Shown piece by piece: positions 8,799-16,134 of a stretch of 64,000 nucleotides of DNA. Source of the DNA: Candidatus Ozemobacteraceae bacterium (GTDB taxonomy: Bacteria > Muiribacteriota > Ozemobacteria > Ozemobacterales > Ozemobacteraceae). Under the pieces are notes generated by a model. The model was not told where the DNA came from, ran no database searches, and saw only the letters and a program-made list of their open reading frames with translations. Position numbers and translations under genes: made by a program. Location: contig DAOSOK010000007.1 in NCBI GenBank assembly GCA_035373905.1, positions 1 to 64,000 of the forward strand, written 5' to 3'. Each line of letters begins with the position of its first letter. Position 1 is the first letter of the stretch.

Positions 8799-8802
8799 CA
8801 CC
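8787..8802. promoter_or_regulatory. Perfect 16-bp palindrome, candidate operator
   Basis: GGTGTTTC followed by GAAACACC is a gapless inverted repeat. It overlaps the -35 region of the minus-strand promoter for the DUF2156 gene and lies about 70 bases upstream of the plus-strand promoter of the oxidoreductase. Its form and position fit a dimeric repressor site. Confidence 0.45.
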
Positions 8803-8871
8803 ATCCGACGGTCCGCGTCGTTCCGTCGAGCTCCAGGAATCACACTCGGACGGGGTTCGTTTCGATATCTG

Positions 8872-8901
8872 TTGTGAGTTCGGTGTTCGGCGGGGTATAG
8901 T
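8872..8901 (+). promoter_or_regulatory. Promoter abutting the oxidoreductase start codon
   Basis: TTGTGA (8872-8877) and TATAGT (8896-8901) are 18 bases apart. Only 7 bases separate the -10 box from ATG 8909, so transcription should begin at or next to the start codon. Confidence 0.55.
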
Positions 8902-8908
8902 AGGGATC

Positions 8909-10009
8909 ATGGCATTCGATGCATTTGAACCTGCCCAGTTGCGGCACCTCAAACTCAGCAACCGCTTCCTTGTAGCCCCGATGGCGACGCAATATGCCGA
9001 CAAGGAAGGCCGCGTCACCGACACGCTTCTCAAATACTACACCCACATCGCCAGAACCGGCGCGGGCGCAGTCATCGTCGAAGCCGCTGCGATTTTCCCC
9101 TTCGGGCGTGGCTGGTCGCGCGAACTGGCTGCCTGGCCGTCCGACTGCGTCGCCGGGTTTGCGAAGATCGCCGATGCCATCCGAAGCCGCGGCGCTGCGG
9201 CGTTTCTCCAGCTCCATCATGCCGGCCGACAGTCGCTGACGCCCCCGGCGGGCCAATATGTCGTCGGACCGTCGGCCGTCTCATGCCCCGTGCTGAACAA
9301 CCCGACGCGAGCGCTGTCGGGCGAGGAGATCAAGCGCCTCGTCGTCGCCTTCACCGAAGCCGCCGGCAAGGCGAGCGAGGCGGGGTTCGACGGAATCGAA
9401 CTCCACGGCGCTCACGGCTATCTCCTTCATCAATTCTGCTCCCCCCTGACGAACCGGCGCCGCGACGAGTATCGTCTCGAAGCCGACGGCCTCAGCAGGT
9501 TTCCGCTCGAGGTCGTACGCTCGATCCGCGCGGCGTATCCTGACTTGATCATCTCCTACCGCATGTCGGCCCGCGATTACCTGCCTGGTGGGCTCACGCT
9601 GAAACAATCGACCGTCTTCGCCCGCGCCCTTCAAAGCTCCGGCGCCGACCTGATCCATGTTTCCGGCGGCATGTATGCGTCCCTTCACGGTCCCGAAGCC
9701 ATCGTCGGCCCGTCGACGCCTCCCGGCGTTTTCGTTTCTGATGCCCGCGAGATCAGAGGCGCGGTCGACATTCCCGTCGCGGTCGTCGGCAAGATCGGCG
9801 ATCCGGCCCTGGCTCTCAAGATTTTCGCGAACGAAGATGCCGACTTCGTCGCCCTCGGGCGTCCCCTCCTTCGCGATCCGAAGTGGCTGTACAAAGCGCA
9901 GAAAGTCTCTCTCGATCCGATCCGGCCTTGCCTGCTCTGCATGCGTTGCCGATATCACCACCGCGGTTGCCCCGACGGGAACGGCGAGCCGGATTGGCAG
10001 CGCACCTGA
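8909..10009 (+). CDS. NADH:flavin oxidoreductase, old yellow enzyme family
   Basis: The 366-residue FMN-dependent TIM-barrel protein contains the NRFLVAPM opening, an LQLHHAGRQS strand, the substrate/FMN site IELHGAHGYLLHQFCSPLTNRR, and VGKIG plus FVALGRPLLRDP phosphate-binding strands. These are signatures of the 2,4-dienoyl-CoA reductase/OYE group. The C-terminus ends with four cysteines in the order C-x2-C-x2-C-x5-C (residues about 347-358). This recalls the iron-sulfur site of longer family members, although the FAD/NADPH domains are absent. It may be an iron-sulfur single-domain reductase. SppA follows after 34 bases in the same direction. Confidence 0.85.
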   Translation: MAFDAFEPAQLRHLKLSNRFLVAPMATQYADKEGRVTDTLLKYYTHIARTGAGAVIVEAAAIFPFGRGWSRELAAWPSDCVAGFAKIADAIRSRGAAAFLQLHHAGRQSLTPPAGQYVVGPSAVSCPVLNNPTRALSGEEIKRLVVAFTEAAGKASEAGFDGIELHGAHGYLLHQFCSPLTNRRRDEYRLEADGLSRFPLEVVRSIRAAYPDLIISYRMSARDYLPGGLTLKQSTVFARALQSSGADLIHVSGGMYASLHGPEAIVGPSTPPGVFVSDAREIRGAVDIPVAVVGKIGDPALALKIFANEDADFVALGRPLLRDPKWLYKAQKVSLDPIRPCLLCMRCRYHHRGCPDGNGEPDWQRT

Positions 10010-10043
10010 CTCTTCTCCTAGAAACACACTCCTGGAGGCTACG

Positions 10044-11048
10044 ATGAAACGTTCGTTTTCCGTTTTTCTGATCGTTCTGCTGATGAGCGGCACCGCATCG
10101 GCTCAAGGGCTGTTCGACCTTTTCGGAACCATGGCGGGCGGCGGCAAGGAGAAAAAGCCCAAGGTGACCTACGTCGAGGGTGACGAAACGGCAAGCGACG
10201 AAGTGCTTCTCATCACGATTAAAGGCGTCATCCGCGACGGTGAAGAAGACGAGAAATTCCCCTTCGAGATCAAACAGAACATGGTTGAAAAGCTGAAAAA
10301 GGACGTCAAGGCGGCGGTCGACCGCGACGAGGTCAAGGCCGTCCTTCTCGAGATCGATTCCCCCGGGGGAGAAGTCACGGCGGCGGACGTCATCCATCAT
10401 CATCTCGGCAAAATCCGGAATGCGAAAAAGCCCGTCGTGGCGCTGATCGGCATGATGGGAGCATCGGGCGGCTACTACGTCGCCTGCGCGGCCGACCAGA
10501 TCTGGGCGCACCCGACCTCGATCGTCGGGAGTATCGGCGTCATCATGCAGGCAGCCAATCTCGAAAAACTGGCCCAGATGGTCGGATACCGGCATATTCC
10601 GCTCAAATCCGACCGGACCCCGAAAAAGGACGTTCTCAGCCCCTTCCGCGAAATGACCGAAGAAGAGCGGGCGATGCTGCTGTCGCTCGTCGACAGTCTC
10701 TACGACCGCTTTCTCGATATCGTCTGCGCCGCACGCAAGAAGCCCCGCGAGGAAATTGCGAAACTGGCCGACGGAAGCATTTTCACGGCCCCGCAGGCTC
10801 TCAAGAACGGTCTGCTGGACGGCATCGGATACAGGGACGACGCCTATGCGAAGGCGATGGAGCTCGCCGGTTTGAAAACGGCCAAGCTCGTGAAACGCAA
10901 AACGAAGAAAAGCTTCCCCGAACTCCTGTCGGAACTCGCCGACGCCGGCTCGGGCGTGCCCGGCCTACTGATGCGTCTCCGCGCGATGATCGACGCCGAC
11001 TCGACCCCCTCCGTGGAGTACAGGCTGAAACTCCCCGGTGCCAACTGA
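10044..11048 (+). CDS. sppA: Signal peptide peptidase SppA-type serine protease
   Basis: The 334-residue protein has an N-terminal signal sequence ending in TASA around residue 20. Its Clp/crotonase-like protease domain carries LLEIDSPGGEVTAAD, then GMMGASGGYYVACAAD with the probable catalytic Ser near 141, and the paired Lys in LKSDRTPKKD near 187. SppA degrades cleaved signal peptides in the membrane with a Ser-Lys dyad. It is the short (single-domain) form rather than the E. coli double-length enzyme. GGAGG sits 5 bases before ATG 10044. A basic tail of about 65 residues follows the protease core. Confidence 0.85.
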   Translation: MKRSFSVFLIVLLMSGTASAQGLFDLFGTMAGGGKEKKPKVTYVEGDETASDEVLLITIKGVIRDGEEDEKFPFEIKQNMVEKLKKDVKAAVDRDEVKAVLLEIDSPGGEVTAADVIHHHLGKIRNAKKPVVALIGMMGASGGYYVACAADQIWAHPTSIVGSIGVIMQAANLEKLAQMVGYRHIPLKSDRTPKKDVLSPFREMTEEERAMLLSLVDSLYDRFLDIVCAARKKPREEIAKLADGSIFTAPQALKNGLLDGIGYRDDAYAKAMELAGLKTAKLVKRKTKKSFPELLSELADAGSGVPGLLMRLRAMIDADSTPSVEYRLKLPGAN

Positions 11049-11085
11049 CGCTCCGGAACGGGGCTCTTCGAACCCGCCGATTCTC

Positions 11086-11292
11086 TCAGGCCCGGACGTC
11101 GATACGGCGTCCGAGGTCTGACGGGATGGCGGGTTTTGGCCGTTCGGGCGGCCGCGGCTTGCGCTGACGAACCTCCTGCTGGGCCTGCGTTGCGAGCTTC
11201 GCAGCCTGGGCAGGGCGTTGCTTCACGCCGACCGGGCGCGAGGCCGACGGTGCCGGCGTGGGATCATATCCCGGGGAGTTCACTCCAATCAT
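11086..11292 (-). CDS. Small basic Pro/Gln-rich protein, unknown
   Basis: This is a 68-residue protein with a clear GGAGG site 9 bases before ATG 11292 and its own promoter (TTGCCA/TATATC, 11313-11341). It starts MIGVNSPGYDPTPAP, continues with a Gln/Ala/Lys/Arg-rich middle and ends LGRRIDVRA. I recognise no family; the ending only loosely recalls small motility-associated proteins. It lies just downstream of hydE on the same strand but has separate initiation signals. The frame is open upstream into hydE, but that part is the shadow of hydE. Confidence 0.5.
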   Translation of the reverse strand: MIGVNSPGYDPTPAPSASRPVGVKQRPAQAAKLATQAQQEVRQRKPRPPERPKPAIPSDLGRRIDVRA

Positions 11293-11312
11293 ACGAAGGA
11301 TCCTCCAAGAAA

Positions 11313-11341
11313 GATATAACCCGGTGCCCGGCCATTGGCAA
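11313..11341 (-). promoter_or_regulatory. Promoter of the small basic protein gene
   Basis: On the minus strand TTGCCA (11336-11341) and TATATC (11313-11318) are 17 bases apart, in the 82-base gap after hydE. Confidence 0.45.
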
Positions 11342-11374
11342 GGAATCTCTCCGCAAGGCAGGGACGCAGCTCGG

Positions 11375-12436
11375 TCAATAGATCGTGCGTTTGATATGCC
11401 CGAAACCAAGGTTCGGCGTGCGGCCGAGGGCGAGAACAAGATCCTCGATGCATCTCTGGCAGGTTTCCGCATCGTCATGCTGGCCGATCTTGTCAGGGTA
11501 TATCTGGTATCCCGGCCTGTTCGAGACCGGAGAGACGTTTGGCATGATGACGTTGGCGCCGGCCCGAAGCGCCTTCTGGCGGCCTTCCGGTTCGAGCGTG
11601 CCCATGGCGGTCGTCGCCGGCAGGAAGGAGTCGGGGAGATACAGGCGCAGGAGGGCAAGGAACGTGAGACACCGTCTCATCTCGCCCGCGGGGGCAATTC
11701 CGAGAGGCGTTTTCGGGTGCGGCAGAAACGGGCCGATTCCGACCATTTCAGGCTGGAGTCGCTCGAGATACGCAAGGTCCCGCGCGAGACCGGGGCCATT
11801 CTGCCCGGGGAGGCCGATGAGAACGCCGGAACCAACCTGGTAGCCGAGTTCTTTCAGGTTCATCAGCGCCCTGTGCCGGTCCTCCCATTTCGAATCCTTG
11901 TGATACCGTTCGAAGAGGGCCGGATCGCTCGTTTCGATCCGGAGGAGAAACCGGTCGGCGCCGGCGGTCCTGAACGCGGCGTAATCCTCTTTCGGCCACT
12001 CGCCGATCGACAGGGTCACGGCCATGCCGAGTTCCGTCTTGATAGATTCTATAATATTACATATATCTTTTGAAGTATATTTCTTGTCTTCGCCGGACTG
12101 AAGGACCAGCGAGCGGAAGCCGAGCTGGTGAGCTGCACGGGCCGTCGCGAGAATGTCATCCCGGGTCATGCGGTATCTGAAGATGTCGCGGTTGTGAGCC
12201 GATATGCCGCAGTAGTCGCACCGACAGCCGCAGTGGTTGCTGAACTCGATGATTCCGCGGATGTAGACGTCGTCTCCGACGGTTTCGTGCCGTACCCTGT
12301 CGGCGGCGGCGAACAGACGCCCGCGCGCCTCGTCGAAGGCCGGCGAAAAGATGAGTTCCGCAGTTTCGTCGGAGATGCGCTCCCGGGCGACGAGACCTTC
12401 GATCACCGCATCATGCGTCCGTGTTTCCACTTTCAT
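11375..12436 (-). CDS. hydE: Radical SAM protein, [FeFe]-hydrogenase maturase HydE-like
   Basis: The 353-residue radical SAM enzyme has the CxxxCxxC cluster motif in FSNHCGCRCDYCGI (around residues 65-80), LVLQSGED as in HydE/BioB/PylB relatives, and LLRIETSDPALFERYH and GLPGQ strands characteristic of HydE. HydE helps build the diiron subcluster of [FeFe] hydrogenase together with HydF and HydG. No hydrogenase, hydF or hydG lies in the window, so a remote locus or a repurposed relative is possible. ATG 12436 has AAAGGA upstream and fits better than the frame's first start at 12514, which would lie upstream of or at the promoter. Confidence 0.8.
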   Translation of the reverse strand: MKVETRTHDAVIEGLVARERISDETAELIFSPAFDEARGRLFAAADRVRHETVGDDVYIRGIIEFSNHCGCRCDYCGISAHNRDIFRYRMTRDDILATARAAHQLGFRSLVLQSGEDKKYTSKDICNIIESIKTELGMAVTLSIGEWPKEDYAAFRTAGADRFLLRIETSDPALFERYHKDSKWEDRHRALMNLKELGYQVGSGVLIGLPGQNGPGLARDLAYLERLQPEMVGIGPFLPHPKTPLGIAPAGEMRRCLTFLALLRLYLPDSFLPATTAMGTLEPEGRQKALRAGANVIMPNVSPVSNRPGYQIYPDKIGQHDDAETCQRCIEDLVLALGRTPNLGFGHIKRTIY

Positions 12437-12505
12437 CTTGGGTTTCCTTTCCCTGTGCGGATCGATCGCCCCGGCATCTCGAGCGCATCGCCTTGAGATT
12501 GTGAA

Positions 12506-12535
12506 ATTATACACATACCATGCAGGAAAAGTCCA
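12506..12535 (-). promoter_or_regulatory. Promoter of hydE
   Basis: On the minus strand TGGACT (12530-12535) and a consensus TATAAT (12506-12511) are 18 bases apart, about 70 bases before the hydE ATG. Confidence 0.55.
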
Positions 12536-12705
12536 GCACCCCGAAGCAGAGGCATGCAGGCGGCCTTTTTCGCAGATGCGTTCGGCCAGGGAAACAATTT
12601 CAGGGGAAATGGATTCTGGATCGTGGTATGTAGATTTATGAGTACGTTTTCAAGAGTTCTTTCGATGCCGGCAGCGGGAATCCGCGATTTTTTTATCCGG
12701 AATCA

Positions 12706-12733
12706 TTGCGGTTTTTCAAATGGCTGTTATAAT
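12706..12733 (+). promoter_or_regulatory. Strong promoter of the SGQ-repeat protein gene
   Basis: TTGCGG (12706-12711) and consensus TATAAT (12728-12733) are 16 bases apart. The start is expected near 12740. The sequence between the hydE promoter and this one (about 12540-12700) shows no convincing gene. Confidence 0.65.
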
Positions 12734-12740
12734 TAATCGC

Positions 12741-12877
12741 AAGGGGTGAAGGGTACACCCCGGGTTCTCAAGGTTCTATGGCCTTTCGGGTATGGGTTAC
12801 ACGGTAGTAGTAAGGGTTAAGGGTTTGTTCGGGTAAGTCCTCAAGGGTATCGGGAATCTATTTTCAGGAGTCAGTCT
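12741..12877 (+). promoter_or_regulatory. G-rich 5' leader with a 5'-terminal hairpin
   Basis: The roughly 137-base untranslated leader begins with a hairpin: GGGGTG at 12743-12748 pairs with CACCCC at 12756-12761 around a 7-base loop. This is the usual layout of a 5' stabiliser. The next 95 bases carry about eight further GGGT/GGGTTA-like units at irregular 8-20-base intervals. A CAGGAG ribosome site lies about 8 bases before ATG 12878. No known riboswitch class fits by eye. Confidence 0.5.
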
Positions 12878-14932
12878 ATGAGGAACAGTACTCTCAGATT
12901 GCTGAGCAAGGTCATGTGCCTTGTTCTCATCGCCAGCTTCGCCCTTGAAGCGCCTCTCCTCGCGGCCTTCGACGCCATCAAGGTGAACGTCGGCGGTCAG
13001 CAGGTCTCCGTCACCCCCGGCCAGTGGGTATCGGTGCGCCAGGGGACCCAGGTCGTCAACTATAACGTCCGCTATGTCAATGGCCAGCCCGTCGCTCTCG
13101 ACATGAGCCAGTACGTCCGCCTGATCTTCGGCGGTGAAGGCGCTGCCGCCGCCACCTCGGCCGGCCAGTCCGCCACTGCGGGCAGTGCGGCTCAGGCCGC
13201 CAAGGCGGGTGCTGCGGCTCAGTCCGCCACCGCAGGTGCCTCGGCCCAGACCGCCGGCTCGGTCGCTCAGAACGCCGGCTCGGCCGCCCAGAACGCCGGT
13301 TCGGCCGCCCAGGCTCCCGCTGCCGGAACCGTCCAGGCCGACACGTCCTCCGTCGCCGCGGCCCAGAGCGGAACCAAGACCAGCGGCAGCTGGATCAAGA
13401 ACGAGCTCAACGACTACGGTTCCAAGATCAAGGACAGCTTCAACTCCGGCAAGACCAGCGGCCAGGAGTTCGGCACCAAGACCGTCGACACCGTCAAGAC
13501 CGGCGCCGAGAAGGTCGGCACGGGCGTGAAGGGCGTCGGTTCCAAGATCGGCGACCTCCTCAAGGGTGCCAAGGAACGCATCTCCAAGATTTTCCACAAG
13601 AATCCCCCGGCCAAGGGCAATGCTGACTCCGCGCAGAGCGGTCAGAGCAGCCAGAGCGGCCAGTCCGGCCAAGCCTCCGAACAGTCCGGTCAGTCCGGTC
13701 AGTCTGGTCAGTCCGGTCAGTCTGGTCAGTCCGGTCAGAGCGGCCAGGCTTCTGAGCAGTCCGGCCAGAGCGGTCAGTCCGGTCAGTCCGGCCAGGCTTC
13801 TGAGCAGTCCGGTCAGAGCGGCCAGAGCGGTCAGTCCGGCCAGGCTTCCGAGCAGTCCGGTCAGAGTGGCCAGTCCGGTCAGTCCGGTCAGGCTTCCGAA
13901 CAGTCCGGCCAGAGCGGTCAGTCCGGTCAGTCCGGCCAGTCCGGCCAGTCCGGCCAGTCCGGTCAGGCCGGCCAGAGCCCCAAGGCTGACAAGCCCGGCT
14001 TCAAGGAAGTCACCTCCAGCAAGTTCAAGGCCGGCTACGAAACCGGTAAGGCCATGGTCGGTCAGGGCGTCCAGAACGTGAAGGACAGCCTCAAGTCCGG
14101 CTTCAGCGCCAAGAACCTCCTCGTCACCGCCGGTATCACCGTCGGCGTCGACCTGGCGACCCAGATCGTGAAGGGTGAAAAGCCCAGCCTGAAGAAGGCC
14201 CTCAAGACCGTCGTCTCCGCCGAATTCGCCGGCTCCGTCGTCGGCTCCGTCACTGGTGCCGCGGCCGGCTCCTTCTTCGTGCCCTTCCTCTCCGCCGTTC
14301 CGGTTGTCGGCGGCTTCCTCTCGGCTCTCGCCCCGACCTTCGGCTCCGTGGTCGGCAGTTCCGTCGGTTCCTACCTCGCCGGCGATCTGAAGAACGGCCG
14401 CTTCTCGCTCAAGCAGGCGTTCAAGCAGATCGACTGGATCGGCGTGGCCGGTCAGTCCGTCGGTTCGACCCTCGGCGCCATGCTGGGCTCCGCGATCTTC
14501 CCGCCCTTCGGAACGATCATAGGCGGTATGGTTGGCGGCTTCGTCGGGAACTGGGCCGCCCACAAGATCGCCGGGCTGTTCGGCCACAAGACCGACCAGG
14601 GTGGCTCCATCGCCCTGCCCGTCGGCTCCAACCCGATCGGCGACACCGCCGTCACCGGTAGCGTGACTATCGGCAGCGGCGTCACCGGCGGTCCCGAGAT
14701 CCCGGTCAGCGGCGACCAGAGCACGGCGCAGGTCACGATCTCCGGCGATGCCGAGAGCGTCGGAACCTATGCCTCCGAAGTCCAGCTCGCGTATGCCAAG
14801 TATCAGGAACTCTATCGCCTCTATAGCGAGATGCTCGCCCAGGGCCGCCAGGAGGATGCCGCCAAGGTGGCTTCCGAAATGAACAAGGCCAAGGGTGAAT
14901 ACGAAGCTCTCAAGGCCAACGCCAACAAGTAA
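12878..14932 (+). CDS. Exported SGQ-repeat and glycine-zipper protein, unknown function
   Basis: The 684-residue protein has a signal peptide (residues 1-29). A small domain follows with VNVGGQQVSVTPGQWVSVRQG, then an Ala/Gly/Gln-rich stretch (90-160). A Lys/Gly segment (165-245) leads to a repeat array of SGQ units interrupted by ASEQ (about 253-367). The C-terminal region (375-600) has long Gly/Ala/Val helices with GxxxG-like spacing that recall glycine-zipper membrane-inserting proteins. A charged helical tail closes it (625-684). Consensus promoter, leader hairpin, ribosome site and strong terminator all point to high expression. The role is unknown; surface matrix, adhesin or pore-forming secreted protein are all possible. 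Confidence 0.75.
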   Translation: MRNSTLRLLSKVMCLVLIASFALEAPLLAAFDAIKVNVGGQQVSVTPGQWVSVRQGTQVVNYNVRYVNGQPVALDMSQYVRLIFGGEGAAAATSAGQSATAGSAAQAAKAGAAAQSATAGASAQTAGSVAQNAGSAAQNAGSAAQAPAAGTVQADTSSVAAAQSGTKTSGSWIKNELNDYGSKIKDSFNSGKTSGQEFGTKTVDTVKTGAEKVGTGVKGVGSKIGDLLKGAKERISKIFHKNPPAKGNADSAQSGQSSQSGQSGQASEQSGQSGQSGQSGQSGQSGQSGQASEQSGQSGQSGQSGQASEQSGQSGQSGQSGQASEQSGQSGQSGQSGQASEQSGQSGQSGQSGQSGQSGQSGQAGQSPKADKPGFKEVTSSKFKAGYETGKAMVGQGVQNVKDSLKSGFSAKNLLVTAGITVGVDLATQIVKGEKPSLKKALKTVVSAEFAGSVVGSVTGAAAGSFFVPFLSAVPVVGGFLSALAPTFGSVVGSSVGSYLAGDLKNGRFSLKQAFKQIDWIGVAGQSVGSTLGAMLGSAIFPPFGTIIGGMVGGFVGNWAAHKIAGLFGHKTDQGGSIALPVGSNPIGDTAVTGSVTIGSGVTGGPEIPVSGDQSTAQVTISGDAESVGTYASEVQLAYAKYQELYRLYSEMLAQGRQEDAAKVASEMNKAKGEYEALKANANK
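13636..13977 (+). repeat. In-frame 9-bp repeat array encoding SGQ units
   Basis: About 340 bases are built from the 9-bp unit (TCC or AGC)-(GGT or GGC)-CAG, with ASEQ spacers recurring every few units. Synonymous codons vary from unit to unit, so the array is kept at the protein level rather than by very recent DNA slippage. Confidence 0.85.
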
Positions 14933-14945
14933 TCCCGTTCTGAAG

Positions 14946-14977
14946 ACCCCCGGGGGCAACCCCGGGGGTTTTTCTTT
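14946..14977 (+). terminator. Rho-independent terminator of the SGQ-repeat gene
   Basis: A 10-bp stem of ACCCCCGGGG and its complement encloses a GCAA tetraloop and is followed by TTTTCTTT. It starts 13 bases after the stop codon. Confidence 0.85.
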
Positions 14978-15013
14978 CCGGTTTCTCCGGGCACCGCATG
15001 AAAGGATTCAGCC

Positions 15014-15553
15014 ATGCTTCTCCGGCTTTCGCACGCAACGATCCGCCCATGGCGCCCCCAGGACGCCCCATCGCTCGCCAGATACGCGAATAATCGCCGC
15101 ATATGGGCCAAGCTTCGTGACAGCTTCCCACATCCGTACACGCACGACCATGCCGTTTCCTATATCGAAATGGCGATGAGCAAAAAGCCCGAAACGCTCT
15201 TCGCAATCTGCGTCGAGGACGAGGCCGTCGGCGGCATCGGGGTCATCATTCGTACCGATATCGAGCGCCTGTCGGCCGAACTCGGCTACTGGTTGGGAGA
15301 GCCATTCTGGGGAAAGGGCATCGTGACGGAGGCCGTTTCCGCGATCACCGGGTATGCGATGCGGCAGTTCGGACTCGTTCGCATCTATGCCATGCCTTTT
15401 GCAACGAATCCCGCTTCCGCACGAGTCCTCGAAAAAGCGGGCTATCTTCTGGAAGGCAGGATGCGAAGAGCCGTCATCAAGGACGGAACGGTCATCGATC
15501 AGCTTCTCTACGCGTTCGTCGGAGATGAGCCGCGAGGAAGACCCCGTCAGTAA
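15014..15553 (+). CDS. GNAT-family N-acetyltransferase (RimJ/RimL type)
   Basis: The 179-residue protein has the RimJ/RimL-like layout: an IRPWRPQDAPSLARYANN opening, then GIGVIIRTD and ELGYWLGEPFWGKGIVTEAV, which contains the acetyl-CoA-binding loop in W-G-K-G form. A late NPASARVLEKAGYLLEGRMRR motif completes it. Members acetylate protein N-termini, antibiotics or small amines. The substrate cannot be told from sequence. It converges with the prepilin gene and their ends overlap by 7 bases (15547-15553). Confidence 0.85.
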   Translation: MLLRLSHATIRPWRPQDAPSLARYANNRRIWAKLRDSFPHPYTHDHAVSYIEMAMSKKPETLFAICVEDEAVGGIGVIIRTDIERLSAELGYWLGEPFWGKGIVTEAVSAITGYAMRQFGLVRIYAMPFATNPASARVLEKAGYLLEGRMRRAVIKDGTVIDQLLYAFVGDEPRGRPRQ

Positions 15554-16134
15554 TGGTTCAGAACGTCGTTCGTGTTCCGCCAGCGGGGGTCGAGAGCGGC
15601 TTCGACGGCTTCGCGAATGGTGATGAGCAGGCGCTGATGGTGGATGACGGGCACCTTCATGCCATCGGGAATCAACCCGATCTTCAGTTCGACGGCAACC
15701 TGGCCTTCGCTCAGATCGGCGATGCGCAGGTCTTCGACCGACTCGCAGAGAAGCCTGGTCGTTCCGCTCGCATCGGCGCGGGAGAGCTTTTTCCCGTCCA
15801 GAGCGTAGGTGATCCGTTTCGATGAGGCGCCTTCCGGCACGAGCATCGTCCAGCCACTGCCAGACTGTTTGAATGAACGGACGACCACGGGTTTCTGGGT
15901 TCCGCCCGAGCCGGCCATGATCGCCGTCGCGCGGGAGTTTGAAATATCACGCTCGAGCGCTTTGAGGATCACTTCCGCCATGTCCTTGGCCGCCCCCTTG
16001 GCTGCAGCGAGACCGGCCGCGTGGCGGGAGGCGAGAAGAACCTTGAACACGCCGAATATCAGCAGTCCCGTGATGAGCGCGGCGATGAGAAGTTCGATGA
16101 AGGTGAACCCGCGGGCGCGTCGAAACCTCGTCAT
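15547..16134 (-). CDS. Minor prepilin, PilW/GspJ-like
   Basis: The 195-residue protein has a type IV prepilin N-terminus: a short basic leader, then G followed by FTFIELLIAALITGLLIFGV, with the conserved Glu at mature position 5 (cleavage after residue 9). The C-terminal part is beta-rich with no clear family. Minor pilins of this type prime pilus or type II pseudopilus assembly. It is the last gene of a four-gene minus-strand cluster and overlaps the preceding prepilin gene by four bases. Confidence 0.8.
   Translation of the reverse strand: MTRFRRARGFTFIELLIAALITGLLIFGVFKVLLASRHAAGLAAAKGAAKDMAEVILKALERDISNSRATAIMAGSGGTQKPVVVRSFKQSGSGWTMLVPEGASSKRITYALDGKKLSRADASGTTRLLCESVEDLRIADLSEGQVAVELKIGLIPDGMKVPVIHHQRLLITIREAVEAALDPRWRNTNDVLNHY

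Noticed and set aside
11325..11390. Sequence CCGCAAGG...GGGACGCAGC resembling part of a GEMM c-di-GMP riboswitch
   Set aside because: Only the GGGACGCA stretch and a weak hairpin match, pairing is poor, and no plus-strand gene follows within 1.4 kb.
13636..13977. Possible CRISPR or DNA-level satellite array
   Set aside because: Units are 9 bp, in frame and vary at synonymous positions; there are no spacers.
12797..14959. 720-codon open frame antisense to the SGQ-repeat gene
   Set aside because: It mirrors the codon pattern of the sense gene, covers its promoter-proximal leader, and has no ribosome site; the sense gene has signal peptide, promoter and terminator.
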